In this document: positions 9,990-21,269 of the stretch, in pieces
Layout of the letters: each line of letters starts with the position of its first letter
Position numbering within the stretch: the stretch's first letter is position 1
Origin: Hyparrhenia diplandra
Taxonomy: Eukaryota; Streptophyta; Magnoliopsida; Poales; Poaceae
Assembly: GCA_015847255.1 (NCBI GenBank)
Contig: JADLZK010005838.1
Location: forward strand, 248,001 to 312,000
Reading direction: 5' to 3'
DNA length: 64,000 nucleotides
Made by a program: the position numbers and the translations under genes
Notes under the pieces: model-generated
What the model saw: only the letters and a program-made list of their open reading frames with translations
Told to the model about the DNA's origin: nothing
Database searches by the model: none

Positions 9990-11260
9990 TGTTGGTAAAA
10001 GTTATCCTACAGAATTATTTATAAATTTGTATAGTCTGCAAGCGAACAGAAACGATGAGCACTTCACCCGGGAGAGGGTTTTAAATATCAAATCCACAGG
10101 GAGAATGGTGTGAGAATAATGAGACAAAAGTAATCCCTGAGATAATAGGAAGGAACGGGAGTTCAGATAAAAGGTGAGAAGAATTCTATGGTTGTCTAGT
10201 TTATATCCTTGTAAGGCTTAGAGATATTCCTTAATGGGGACGTACTCAAAAGAAAGTAAGGACGAAACTTACTATTCCCCCAGCAACTATGTCCTACGTG
10301 TCCTATCCTACGGGAAGTGGAATCCAAAGGAATCAATGGTACTGTCACTACCACGATCTACCACGCTCCGGCAGGTAGGGTGTATTTATGAGTTATCTAG
10401 TCCAAACACCACGTTTGCACTAGGGGTAACAACTTCAATTCAAGAGCGACAAGAATCAAAGTACTCTAATGAGTCATAAACCGAAAGAAATATAAACAAG
10501 TGAACTTACTCAAATATAAGGTTGATCCACCAAAGAAGTCTCAAGATCAAGTGCAATGAAGCCTTTGATCCCAGAGGTACAAGCGTAGAGAGTCACCGAC
10601 AGATCCGGTAGTTCTCCTTACTTCTCCTCAACTCTACTTTCTATCTCTCAAGAACAGATCTAGAACTCTAATCAAGTTCTTAGATCTATCTCTCAACTTT
10701 CTACTAATCTCTCTCAACTTGATCTAAGCTCTTCTAATTAGAGAGGTATGGCTCTAGCTATGATGATCGAGTATGATGAATAATGATTTTCATGCCCGAG
10801 GCCGGAGGTAGGATCATCCTTATATAGTCTGGCCGATGAATGCTAACGCTTGGATCAAACCGACTTCAACAACGGCGTAGATACAACCTCAAAGTCGGTT
10901 TGAAAAACCTAGGAAGATGAGGTCGACATCCCGGCCCCACCGGGCGGCCGGCCCGATCTGAAGCTGGCGGCCGCCAAAGCCACGGTGGGCCTGTGGTGTC
11001 GTCTCTCCTGGTGTCTTCGGTGTCTTCTAGAATGTTTTAGTTCACTTTTCGGATCAAAATTCATCAGTGGTAAATCTTCTTATTGTTTGGGGTTTTTTTC
11101 TAAGTTTTTTGGCATTTACTGTTAAGTCCTCGAAAAGATATAAATCACCAAAACTCGTGGAACTGTGTTAGTAAAACACCTATTCTATGTTTTTATTCTT
11201 TTTATAACCTTATTATATGTTTAGTTGACACATAAAAATAGAGCTTAAGAGGTGTCAACA
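9990..11260 (-). repeat. 3' LTR of element 2
   Basis: Begins 'tgttggtaaaag' and ends 'ggtgtcaaca' on the plus strand, which are inverted TG...CA ends. Nearly identical to 18611-19879. The inverted TATA box is at about 10820-10826. The polypurine tract abuts it at 11261. Confidence 0.92.
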
Positions 11261-11275
11261 AGCTCCCCACACTTA
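11261..11275 (-). other. Polypurine tract of element 2
   Basis: On the minus strand 'taagtgtgggggagct' directly precedes the 3' LTR. Element 1 has the same sequence at 25895-25909. This is the expected primer for plus-strand DNA synthesis. Confidence 0.85.
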
Positions 11276-11810
11276 GGCTTTTACTCGTCTCGATAAAAGG
11301 ATGGTTATAACAAAGCTGCAAGACAAGTATAGCAAGTATAAAACAATTTCATGGTCAAACTTGTATTTTATTAATCTTACCAAGAACGTTAAGTAGTTGA
11401 GAAACAAGACAATTGATATCAGAGTACCTTATTCCTTCAATCAATTCAGCTGGAGTTTTTGTAATGATTTTGAAAAAAAAAGAAATATAGCTTTCTTTCT
11501 TTCTTCTCGTGGTACTCTCGAATCACTCAATAATTATATATATATATGTAGTATTTTGGATCCTCACAAAGCATATGTAATTGAAATATTTACTTCTAGT
11601 AAAGTCTGTATCTGGAGTTTCAGGTTCGTCAAAGACATAGCATATTTACCTTGCATGTATTTGCAATGTCAAAGATAGATCCAAGGAAAGACATCCTCTT
11701 AGATCAAGATGTGCATGTGCATGCTAATTCTACTATGCTCTTATTTTCTTCTCTCTTTGAAATAAATATTTTTGCAAACAAGATCATGGGTTATCTTTAT
11801 TTTTCTTTTT

Positions 11811-12060
11811 TAGAGAGGTGGGCTCTACTCACCCTAGACTTTTGTCTTTTATTTCCTCTCTTTAAAGATGTGGGTTCTATGACCCTCGGACACTTGTCCA
11901 TTTTTCATCTTTATTTCTTAGGGAGGTAAGCTCTTCTCGCCCGTAGGACACTTGTCCATTTTTCATCTCCCTTTTTCTCTTTTTCTTAGGGAGGTAGGCT
12001 CTTCTCGCCCGTAGGACTTTTGTCCATTTTTCATCTCCCTTTTTCTTTCTTTTCTTTTCT
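11811..12060 (-). repeat. Tandem repeat in the 3' non-coding part of element 2 (about four 50-70 bp units)
   Basis: Units begin near 11813, 11864, 11921 and 11989 (plus-strand numbering). Each carries a version of 'gggaggtaggctcttctcgc', 'ccgtaggac' and 'ttgtccatttttcatctcc', separated by pyrimidine tracts. Element 1 has fewer units at the matching place (about 25230-25325, other strand), so the array length varies within the family. Confidence 0.8.
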
Positions 12061-12800
12061 CTCTTTTTTTTACATATTATTTTTGCATAGCCCATGCCTT
12101 GCTGTACAAAAATTATTTATTGAATTTAGAGAGATCAACAACTGGAGCATAAAAATAAATAAAAACAAGTGTACGTGATCTTGATCTTTAGACAAGTCTC
12201 TCAACTTGGGTCACAAAATTTGACAAAAGCTCAACACAAAGTAAATAGCTTTTTTTTTCTGGTTTTAATATTCATAGCATGGCTGTAGTAGGATATAACA
12301 TTTTCCACAGAGATGAAGTAAAGCTATTATTTTTAATATTTTCGAAATAAATTCTCCAGCAGAAAAGATATCAAGAATTAAGTTCTCATAAAACTTCTAT
12401 CTCAAATTTCACAACAACTTAAGCAACTTGGGTTTTTAACAGATTATTCTCTCAACAAAAATTAATCTAACCATGAAAAGGTATTATGTAAGTTTATCTT
12501 TAGCAAAGTATATCAACATATTTTTATTTTCTTTTATTATTTAGCATATCAGCAAGAGGTTCGAAACTGACAGAACAGAAGCCAAAATACGAACTAAAGC
12601 AAAGTTCAGAGATCAAACCGAGGGTCGAAGAAATCTGAAGACGAGGCGAGGTGGCAGCCTGGCGGCCGGCTGGATTCACTGGCGGCCGCCAGAGCCCTGC
12701 TGCTCCTTGGCCTGAGCTTCGTCGTGTTGGATCATCGTTCTGTATTTATTGTTTTGCTTCGCTTTTCAGGTTCAGTTTCGTTGTTCTTGACGTTCGTACT

Positions 12801-12815
12801 GTCTCCCCCACACTA
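12801..12815 (-). other. Second polypurine-tract-like sequence in element 2
   Basis: Minus-strand 'gatagtgtgggggagac' resembles the tract beside the 3' LTR ('taagtgtgggggagct') but lies about 1.5 kb upstream of it. It is preceded by 'cttgtctccaccatg'. Element 1 has the equivalent at 24447-24458. A role as an extra plus-strand primer is inference. Confidence 0.5.
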
Positions 12816-13277
12816 TCCTTTATTATCCTTTATTCAAAAACATGGTGGAGACAAGAAAAACATATACAAAAATATAGAAAATAATAACTGAGAGAATGGA
12901 TCAAAAATTTATTATAAGCAAGAGCACTCTTTATTTATTCAACCAAACTTATTATTGACTCAAACAAACTTGACTCGACGACTGACTCGAAACTCTAATT
13001 TAACTCAAAACAAAATTGACTCGATAACTGGTTCAATAAGTGCTCTTATAATCTCGGAGCGTATTACATATCCTTAGTGAGCCTGTTCAAGATACGCTCG
13101 AGAACTCCTACCTTCGTCACTAACGCTGCATTAGATTTTTCTAACTCATCTACACGTCTAGCGGTGTAGCTCAAGGTCTCATGCTCAAGTATTCATAAAG
13201 TTCTTCATATGGAAGTGTTCTACACTAAGCTCCGCCATAGTCATTCTTCCTGGCTTGGGCATCGGTTGCCAGCTTCC

Positions 13278-13661
13278 CTAATTTGGACAAAGCTTAACTT
13301 GGTTTGGATTAGCACGAACTCCGTTAAGGACAAGACGGGCATCGGTGTAAGTGCTCTTTCTAATATTCCCGAACTTGTCAAACTGGACGTTAGTAAGCTT
13401 CTCATTCTGTCCTGGAGCGCTTAACTTGGTGCCTTCAGGGATCGGAACCTTCTTCTTCATGGCAATGTCACGACGTGCAGCCAACAAACTCTGAGCATAC
13501 AATTGCCCACGTGTAGGCTTTGGAATTGAAGGTGGTGGAGAAACAACAACTAAAGGTTTTGGCTCATAGGGGACTATAGCCATGGAGGTAGACGTATTGG
13601 ATGAGTTAGTTGCTGCCTTAGCCGGGTCATAGACCACCATACGGGTCTCGGAGTTCTTCAT
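13278..13661 (-). CDS. Element 2 small 3' ORF ('RMVVYDP' protein), function unknown
   Basis: An ORF of 127 codons located 3' of integrase, on the element's coding strand. It starts M-K-N-S-E-T-R-M-V-V-Y-D-P, continues through a Pro/Ser-rich linker, and has a basic middle part ('LLAARRDIAMKKK'). It ends near 'FGNIRKSTYTDARLVLNGVR'. Element 1 has a diverged partner at 23595-24122 that shares the RMVVYDP start and the later 'NIR..YT..R..IDGV' block. No signal peptide, transmembrane segment or known domain is visible, so it is not an obvious Env. A TATATAAA box lies 77 nt upstream of the ATG. It is in the place where Athila elements carry an env-like gene and Tat elements carry extra ORFs. Confidence 0.65.
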   Translation of the reverse strand: MKNSETRMVVYDPAKAATNSSNTSTSMAIVPYEPKPLVVVSPPPSIPKPTRGQLYAQSLLAARRDIAMKKKVPIPEGTKLSAPGQNEKLTNVQFDKFGNIRKSTYTDARLVLNGVRANPNQVKLCPN

Positions 13662-13737
13662 GATGAAAATATGTGGTGCTGGTCATCGGTCTTAATGGAG
13701 GATGAATAAGATGAGATTAAATGATCGATGGGGCTTG

Positions 13738-13745
13738 TTTATATA
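13738..13745 (-). promoter_or_regulatory. Internal TATA box upstream of the element 2 3' ORF
   Basis: Minus-strand 'gcctatataaacaagcc', 77 nt upstream of the ORF ATG at 13661. A GC-rich block lies further upstream (13866-13920). Element 1 has the same arrangement (23514-23521, ATG at 23595). Conservation of motif and spacing suggests an internal promoter for a separate 3' transcript; this is inference. Confidence 0.6.
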
Positions 13746-14469
13746 GGCAGAGGTGCATGGAATAGGATGAAAAGGCTCAAGTATTTTCCTACGTAAATGA
13801 CCTGCACGTTCGTCATTACAATGGGCAAGTTCTAGAGTATTCTGGGACAAAAATGGAAAAGAGAGGAGGCACAGTTCGGCGGCCGCCCGGTCCCATTTGG
13901 GCCGGCCGCCCGGCCCCTGTTAATGTGCTCTATCCTTTTTCTATGGCCTAATATCTCTATTCTAGTTGTAATGCTTATACTTTTGGCCCACAAAAACAAG
14001 TTCTACGAAAAATTAATTCCTTTGGGTTGGATAAATCATAAAGCCTATTTCATCTAATTCATTTAATTTATTTATTTCATCGGGCTTATCGGGCTCATAG
14101 AAAATTTTAAGACGTTAGCCATTTACCTTGAATAACTTACCTTCGGAGTCTTGAAGAGTGATTGCTCCATGTGATGATGAATTTACTACCTTGAAAGGTC
14201 CTTCCCACTTGCTCAAGTTTTCCATGCCCCAATAATTTTACCCCCGAATTAAAAAAAGTAATACGATCTCACGGAGTGAAAGTCTTTATCTTTATCTTCT
14301 TGTCATGCCATCTCTTGGTTCTTTCTTTATAAATCTCGGCATTATGATAAGCTTTTCTCTCCATTCCTCCAATTCAGATAATTGCATCTTCCTCTCGAAC
14401 TCGCAAGCATCAAGATTCATATTCCATCTCTTGATTGCCAAAGTGAGCCTTGAACTCAAGTTCTACAAG

Positions 14470-15308
14470 CAAATGACAGTTTTTCCATAAACAAGTTGAT
14501 AAGGTGTCATTCCAATTGGTGTTTCGTATCTGTCCTCTGTATGCCTATAGTGCTTCCGGAAGTCTATCCTTCCATTTAGTTCTCATTTCTTCAACTGTTT
14601 TACGTAAAATGTTCTTGATTTGTTTATTTGAAGTCTCGCTTGTCCACTTGTTTGAGGGTGGTAAGTCTGTAGCAATGTTGTGACGAACTCCATGTTTCAA
14701 TAAATACCGTCGGAATCTTCTATCAATGAAGTGGCTTCCTCTGTCACTAATTACCATTCGAGGTACTCCAAATCTTGGGAATATAGTTTCTTCAAACATC
14801 TTGATTGAACTTCTACCATCTCGCTGATTTGCATGGTAAAGCTTCTACCCATTTTGAAACATAATCCATCGCTACTAGGATATGTTCATAATTTCCGGAT
14901 TTTGGAAATGGTCCCATGTAATCAATTCCCCATACATCAAAGAGTTCTATCTGGAGATTGGTTGTTAGAGGCATAGCATCTCTTGCATTTATATTTCCGT
15001 GCCTCTGACAAGCTCCACATCTTCGGATGAAATCTTTTGTGTCTTGATACATGGTTGGCCAGAAAAAAATCACGCTTGCGGATCTTTGCATGTGTTTTGA
15101 ATGCCCCATAATGACCTCCATATGGTGATGAGTGACATCTTTCAATAATTTGAAGTCCTTCTTCTGTTGGCACACATCTTCTGAGTAGACCGTCAGAGCA
15201 TACTCTGAAGAGATATAGTTCATCCCATAAGTGGTGACGACTTTCATACACAAGCTTCTTCTTATCCGCCCTTGGTGCTACATATCCCCGCAACCATAAA
15301 ATTAACAA
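14470..15308 (-). pseudogene. Element 2 integrase remnant
   Basis: Three overlapping frames together cover the integrase. The zinc-binding N-terminus is seen as 'IIERCHSSPYGGHYGAF' and 'RRCGACQRHGNI'. The core includes 'FDVWGIDYMGPFPKSGNYE', 'ILVAMDYVSKWVEALPC', then 'FPRFGVPRMVISDRGSHF' and 'NKQIKNILRKTVEE'. These match Ty3/gypsy integrase (RNase H-like fold). Several frame changes make it inactive. Confidence 0.8.
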
Positions 15309-15619
15309 GATGCATACCAGGGATCGGTATGGGTTATCCGATAAAACATATCGTCCCTGAGTGAGTCATTAATAGGCAATTCATTTGGTTTTTTAAAATG
15401 CATTCTTGACAAATGATCAGCAACAGAATTTTCTACTCCTTTCTTATCTTTAATTTCTAAATCAAACTCTTGGAGTAATAAAATCCATCTTATCAAACGA
15501 GGTTTAGCATCTTTCTTGGTGAGCAAATATTTCAAAGCAGCATGATCAGTGTAAACAATAACTTTAGCTCCTACCAAGTAAGATCTAAACTTATCTATAG
15601 CATAAACAACCGCTAGCAA
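15302..15619 (-). pseudogene. Element 2 RNase H remnant
   Basis: Open for 105 codons. It reads 'LAVVYAIDKFRSYLVGAKVI', then 'YTDHAALKYLLTKKDAKPRL' and 'VADHLSRM', the C-terminal half of a Ty3/gypsy RNase H followed by the tether. Upstream RNase H and RT sequence (about 15620-16420) is frameshifted. Confidence 0.8.
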
Positions 15620-17000
15620 CTCTTTTTCAGTGGTAGCATAATTAAGTTGTGGTCCAAATCAAAGTTTTACTAGCATAAGCAATAGCATGATGTTTCTTGT
15701 CTTTAGTTTGCCCTAGTACTGCCCCCCACAAAGATAATCACCGGCATCACACATAATTTCAAAAGACAAAGACCAATCGGGGGTTGAATTATTGGTGCGA
15801 AAACAAGAGCCTTTTTTCAAACTTTCAAAAGCTTTAAGACAAGCATCATCAAAACCAAAGGGAGCATCTTTGGCTAACAAGCGGTAAGTGGTCTAGCAAT
15901 ATGTGAAAAATCTTTTATGAATCTACGGTAGAAACCAAGATGGCCTAGAAAAACTTCAGATCCCTTTAATATTCACGGGGGGAGGTAACTGTTCTATAAC
16001 TTCTATTTTTGCCTTATCTACCTCTATTCCCTTTTTGAAATAAGATGACCAAGCACTATTCCTTCTCTAACCATAAAATGACATTTTTCCCAATTAAGGA
16101 CTAAGTGCTTTTTCCTCACATCTTTGCAAAACCCCTCGTCTAAGTTTTCTAGACAATCATCAAAAAAGTTTTTCCATATACAGAAAAATCATCCATGAAA
16201 ACTTCCATAATCTCTTCAATCATTTCGAGAAAATATAGACATCATACATCTTTGAAAAGAAGTGTGTGCATTACATAACCCAAAAGACATTCTTCTATAA
16301 GCATAAGTTCCATATGGGCATGTAAAAGTGGTTTTGCTTTTGATCATTAGGATGGATTGGAATTTGGTGATATCCGTAATATCCATCAAGGAAACAAAAG
16401 TAAGAATGTTTTGCCAATCATTCTAACATTTCATCAATGAAAGGCAACGGAAAATGATCTTTCCTTGTGGCTTTGTTTAATTTTCTATAATCTATGCACA
16501 TTCTCCATCCTGTAACAGTTCTTTGAGGAATCAATTCATTTTTATCATTTTTAACAACTGTCATGCCTCCTTTCTTAGGCACGACTTGTACGGGGCTTAC
16601 CCACTCACTATGTGGCACAGGATATATAATCTCCGTGTAATAACTTAAGAACTTCCTTCTTAACTACATCTCTCACCGCATTATTGAGTCTTCTTTGAGG
16701 TTCTATAGATGGGGGTATATCCGGATCTGTAGGGAATGCGATGAGTGCAGAGAGCAGGACTAATTCCTTTTAGGTCATCGAGTGCGTAGCCTAAGGTCGA
16801 GCGATGTTTTTCTAAGATAGTTATCGCCCGAGAGTCATTTCTCGAGTTAGTTTATCATTTATAATCACAGGAGACTCGGATCTTGATTTAGGAAAGCATA
16901 AGTGAGGCCCTGTGGTAAAGGTTTAAGTTCAATAGGAGGTCTAGGTGGGTTCTCAAATTCATCTAGAGGTTCTCAAGTAGTAGGATTCTCATCCTCTTCT
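15620..17000 (-). pseudogene. Element 2 reverse transcriptase remnant
   Basis: Minus-strand translation in several frames gives 'PHSEWVSPVQVVPKKGG', 'RMCIDYRKLNKATRKDHFPL', the palm with 'FMDDFSVYGK'-like sequence near 16160-16200, and the 'GHLV' downstream region. It aligns in order with element 1 at 20350-21270. Multiple indels and stops are present. Confidence 0.8.
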
Positions 17001-17109
17001 TCAATAAAGAATTCTGAATCGCCCTCTTGGTTAGACTCCACAAAAAAATATTCTATAGTGGCCTCTTTAACTTCCTCCATAGGATCTCGGTTCTGGACAA
17101 GACTTGGAT

Positions 17110-17509
17110 TTAGCATGAATGGCTTGGACTATAGGTAATGAAAATTGAAGATCTTTGTCTAGCTGAAAATCTAGGTCTCCCGGGTTGTCCTTTAAAAGTA
17201 AGCATTTCTATTGGTTGTCCTATCAAGAGGTCAAACTCCATGATATCAAAAAATATAGAAGCTAAGATGTACCATGATGTTATTAACCTTGATTGGTAAG
17301 ACATAAAGAATTCCCGAGCTTTGAATAATTTGTCCTGAAGGTTTTAATAATAATTTTGTAGTGGGACTCAATGGCATATTTTTGAGAAGTTCATGAGCAA
17401 AAGATAATGCCATGATGTTTATTCCCACTATAGGATTGTAAAGAGCATCAAAAGGATCTTTATCAATTTGGCAACGAATAGGTATAGAAGGTGAATCCAA
17501 ACGAATCAC
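17110..17509 (-). pseudogene. Element 2 protease region with NPxVG instead of D-S/T-G
   Basis: One frame gives 'LDSPSIPIRCQIDKDPFDAL', then YNPIVGINIMALSFAHELL and a region ending 'SSGILYVLPIKV'. The next frame gives 'DIMEFDLLIGQPIEML', the typical retropepsin C-terminal strand. As in element 1, the position where a D-S/T-G triplet is expected reads NPxVG. Confidence 0.65.
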
Positions 17510-17825
17510 ATCGAGGAAAGCTCGATTCTTCTATCCATTCGCTACTTATGATTGAGACAAGCTCTTTCGTGGTTCCTTTTAAATGTGTCAAATCGGGGAA
17601 GAATCTAAAGGATAAGATTGTGATGTTCTAGTCTTCTCGAGATGTAAATCGATATTTTGAGGTATTTCCATAATCAAAGATATCATCCTCGATATCAAAT
17701 AAGAAATTAGAGATTAAAGTAACCCTCCGGTTCTTCTAAAGGTTGGATTAGCTGGGATTTGTAAAGAATTTGGAATAGAATTGGATTCAAACTAATCTTT
17801 TCTTCTTCTATTATTTCTTTTATTT

Positions 17826-18448
17826 TTAAATTTTTCCCCTGCAGCTTGGATCATCCTCCTTGTTTTCCACTATTTTATTTAAGATAGCAATGCATTCAGG
17901 AGTTGAAAGGTGAATGAAGGATCCATTCGCAGAGGTGTTCAAATATTTTCTAGATTTTCTATTCAGACCAATATAGAAGTGTTGAATTAGAACATGGTCT
18001 GGTATGGCGAGATTAGGTCCAGATTTGGAAAGAAGATCATATCGTTCCCAATAGGTACTCAAAGATTCATTATTATTTTGTTTAGAGGATAGGATTGAGA
18101 GCCTAAAGTTAACTAGTTTGGACATGGGAAAGAAATCAGCACAAAATTCATTTAAGCAAGTTTCCCAATTGCCTCCCATTCTTTCTTTATTTCTATTGTA
18201 CCATCGGGGCGTGCTTTTCCTTTCAAAGAGAATGGAAAGAGCGTCCAACGGATAGTTTCAGGGGACATGCCTTCAATATGGAGGCATTTACATGTCTCCT
18301 CAAAAGTTTGGAGATGAATGAAAGGATTTTCGTCTAATTCTCCTGAGAAAGTATGGTTTTGGACCATCTCTATCAACCTTGGGCGAAACTCATAAGATCC
18401 TTTTTTGAATAGGTTTAGATGATAGCACAGGTCTACAAGCTTGCCCAT
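17826..18448 (-). pseudogene. Element 2 gag remnant
   Basis: Two frames cover the gag. The first includes 'FEETCKCLHIEGMSPETIRW' and 'LFPFSLKGKA'; the second includes 'LVNFRLSILSSKQNNNESLS' and 'IQHFYIGLNRKSRKYLNTSA'. It matches element 1 gag and plant Ty3/gypsy Gag. A frameshift in the middle joins them imperfectly. Confidence 0.8.
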
Positions 18449-18584
18449 TGGGTGCCAAGTATTTGTAAAGAGGGGTAGTATCCATTTGGATAGTGATTTT
18501 GAAAAAGATAAGATAAAAAGGAAAAATCTAAACTAATGATATGATACAAGATTTAGTTTAGCTCACGTAATCAGCAAACCGTTC

Positions 18585-18602
18585 TCCCCGGCAACGGCGC
18601 CA
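18585..18602 (-). other. Primer-binding site of element 2, tRNA-Asp type
   Basis: The inverse of 'tggcgccgttgccgggga', 8 bp inside the 5' LTR at 18611. Same sequence and spacing as in element 1. Confidence 0.85.
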
Positions 18603-18610
18603 GAAATGCT

Positions 18611-19879
18611 TGTTGGTAAAAGTTATCCTACAGAATTATTTATAAATTTGTATAGTCTGCAAGCGAACAGAAACGATGAGCACTTCACCCGGGAGAGGGT
18701 TTTAAATATCGAATCCACAGGGAGAATGGTGTGAGAATAATGAGACAAAACTAATCCCTGAGATAATAGGAAGGAACGGGAGTTCAGATAAAAGGTGAGA
18801 AGAATTCTATGGTTGTCTAGTTTATATCCTTGTAAGGCTTAGAGATATTCCTTAATGGGGACGTACTCAAAAGAAAGTAAGGACGAAACTTACTATTCCC
18901 CCAAAGAACTATGTCCCACGTGTCCTATCCTACGGGAAGTGGAATCCAAAGGAATCAATGGTACTGTCACTACCACGATCTACCACACTCCGGCAGGTAG
19001 GGTGTATTTATGAGTTATCTAGTCCAAACACCACGTTTGCACTAGGGGTAACAACTTCAATTCAAGAGCGACAAGAATCAAAGTACTCTAATGAGTCATA
19101 AACCGAAAAGAAATATAAACAAGTGAACTTACTCAAATATAAGGTTGATCCACCAAAGAAGTCTCAAGATCAAGTGCAATGAAGCCTTTGATCCCAGAGG
19201 TACAAGCGTAGAGAGTCACCGACAGATCCGGTAGTTCTCCTTACTTCTCCTCAACTCTACTTTCTATCTCTCAAGAACAGATCTAGAACTCTAATCAAGT
19301 TCTTAGATCTATCTCTCAACTTTCTACTAATCTCTCTCAACTTGATCTAAGCTCTTCTAATTAGAGAGGTATGGCTCTAGCTATGATCAGAGCTGAGTAT
19401 GATGAATAATGATTTTCATGCCTGAGGCCAGAGGTAGGATCATCCTTATATAGTCCTGGCCGATGAATGCTAACGCTTGGATCAAACCGACTTCAACAAC
19501 GGCGTAGATACAACCTCAAAGTCGGTTTGAAACCGACCTAGGAAGATGAGGACATCCTCGGCCCCACCGGCGGCCGGCCCGATCTGAAGCCGGCGCCGCC
19601 AGCCACAGTGGCCCAGTGGTGTCGTGGTGTCTCCCGGTGTCTTCTAGAATGTTTTAGTTCACTTTTCGGATCGAAATTCATCAGTGGTAAATCTTCTTAT
19701 TGTTTGGGGGGTTTTCTCTAAGTTTTTCGGCATTTACCTGTTAAGTCCCTAAAAAGATATAAATCACCAAAACTCGTGGAACTGTGTTAGTAAAACACCT
19801 ATTCTATGTGTTTATTCTTTTTATAACCTTATTATATGTTTAGTTGACACATAAAAATAGAGCTTAAGAGGTGTCAACA
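18611..19879 (-). repeat. 5' LTR of element 2
   Basis: Nearly identical to 9990-11260, with a handful of substitutions such as 'atcgaat' for 'atcaaat'. The inverted TATA box is at about 19446-19452. It is followed by the second 'aagtc' target duplication at 19880-19884. Confidence 0.92.
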
Positions 19880-19884
19880 AAGTC

Positions 19885-21265
19885 CCACAACCAAATTGCT
19901 ACAAAGCCCATTAGGACAAATTGTCCAAAGTTCAGGAATTCTTTATGTCCTACCAATCCATGTTAAGGGTACCATGGTACACTTAAGCTTTCATATCTTT
20001 GATATCATGGAATTTGACGTGTTGATAGGAGAACCTATTGAAAGGCTTATTTCGAAGGACAAACAGGGAGAATTAGGCATACATCTAGGTAAGGGATTAA
20101 AATTCTCATTGCCTATTGCCCAAGCCATCAATTCGAAAACAGAATCTTGTCCAGAACCAGATCCTATGGAAGAAATTAAGGAGGCATCAGTAGAACATTT
20201 TGTAGAATCCAGTTACGAGGATTATACTGAATTCTTCATAGAAGAAGAAGATGAAAATCCCACCACAACAGAACCTTTGAATGAATTTGAAAACCCTCCT
20301 AGACCTCCAATAGAGCTTAAACCTCTACCACCTGGTCTTACTTATGCTTTCCTCCATAATGATCCAGAATCCCCTGTGATTATAAGTGATAAACTCACTC
20401 CAGAGGAGACTTTTAGATTGATAACTGTCCTAGAACATCATCGATCAGTTTTTGGCTATTCACTCGAAGACCTCAAAGGAATTAACCCTGCTCTCTGCAC
20501 TCATCGTATTCCAACAGATCCAGATATTCCACCTTCTAGAGAACCCCAACGTAGACTTAATAATGCGATGAAAGAGGTAGTTAAGAAAGAGGTGCTAAAG
20601 TTATTACACGCTGGGATTATCTATCCTGTGCCACATAGCGAGTGGGTAAGCCCTGTGCAGGTTGTGCCTAAAAAGGGAGGCATGACAGTTGTTAAAAATG
20701 ATAAAAATGAATTAATCCCTCAAAGAACAGTCACGGGATGGCGGATGTGCATAGATTATAGAAAATTAAACAAAGCCACAAGAAAAGATCATTTTCCATT
20801 GCCCTTCATTGATGAGATGTTAGAGCGATTGGCAAACCACTCTTTCTTTTGCTTTCTTGATGGATATTCAGGATATCACCAAATCCCGATCCATCCCAGT
20901 GATCAAAGCAAAACCACTTTTACATGCCCATATGGAACTTATGCTTATAGAAGAATGTCTTTTGGGTTATGTAATGCTCCACTTCTTTTTTCGAGATGTA
21001 TGATGTCTATATTCTCGATATGATTGAAGAAATTGTGGAAGTTTTTATGGATGATTTTTCTGTATATGGAAAAACTTTTGATGATTGTCTTAGAAACTTG
21101 GATAGGGTTTTGCAAAGATGTGAAGAGAAGCACTTAGTTCTAAATTGGGAGAAATGTCACTTTATGGTTAGAGAAGGAATAGTGCTTGGACACCTAGTGT
21201 CAGAAAGGGGAATAGAGGTAGATAAAGCCAAACTAGAAGTGATAGAACAATTGCCTCCCCCATAA
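19885..21265 (+). pseudogene. Element 1 protease 3' part and reverse transcriptase
   Basis: After the element 2 insertion the frame is open for about 375 codons (to 21023). It covers the end of protease ('DIMEFDVLIGEPIERLI'), an acidic linker, and the RT fingers and palm ('VPHSEWVSPVQVVPKKGG', 'DGYSGYHQIPIHPSDQSK'). A frameshift near 20990 moves the second catalytic motif ('EVFMDDFSVYGK', with FMDD for YMDD) into the next frame, which ends at 21265. RT copies the element RNA into DNA. Phrase-level similarity is to the Athila lineage. Confidence 0.85.
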
Positions 21266-21269
21266 ATGT

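Larger units (their letters stand above)
9990..19879 (-). mobile_element. Element 2: Athila-like LTR retrotransposon nested in element 1, reverse orientation
   Basis: Two near-identical LTRs (9990-11260 and 18611-19879) flank an internal region read on the minus strand. The order is primer-binding site at 18585-18602, gag, protease, RT, RNase H, integrase, a 3' ORF at 13278-13661, and a polypurine tract at 11261-11275. A perfect 'aagtc' target duplication flanks it. LTRs and internal sequence match element 1, so both belong to one family. The coding regions carry many frameshifts and stops. The LTRs of this element resemble each other more than those of element 1 do, which fits a more recent insertion. 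Confidence 0.92.

Noticed and set aside
11811..12060. CRISPR-like or satellite array
   Set aside because: The units are few, unequal in length and internal to a retrotransposon; this is a eukaryotic sequence.
13209..13424. Plus-strand open frame opposite the element 2 3' ORF
   Set aside because: It is the antisense of the RMVVYDP ORF, which has the conserved partner in element 1.
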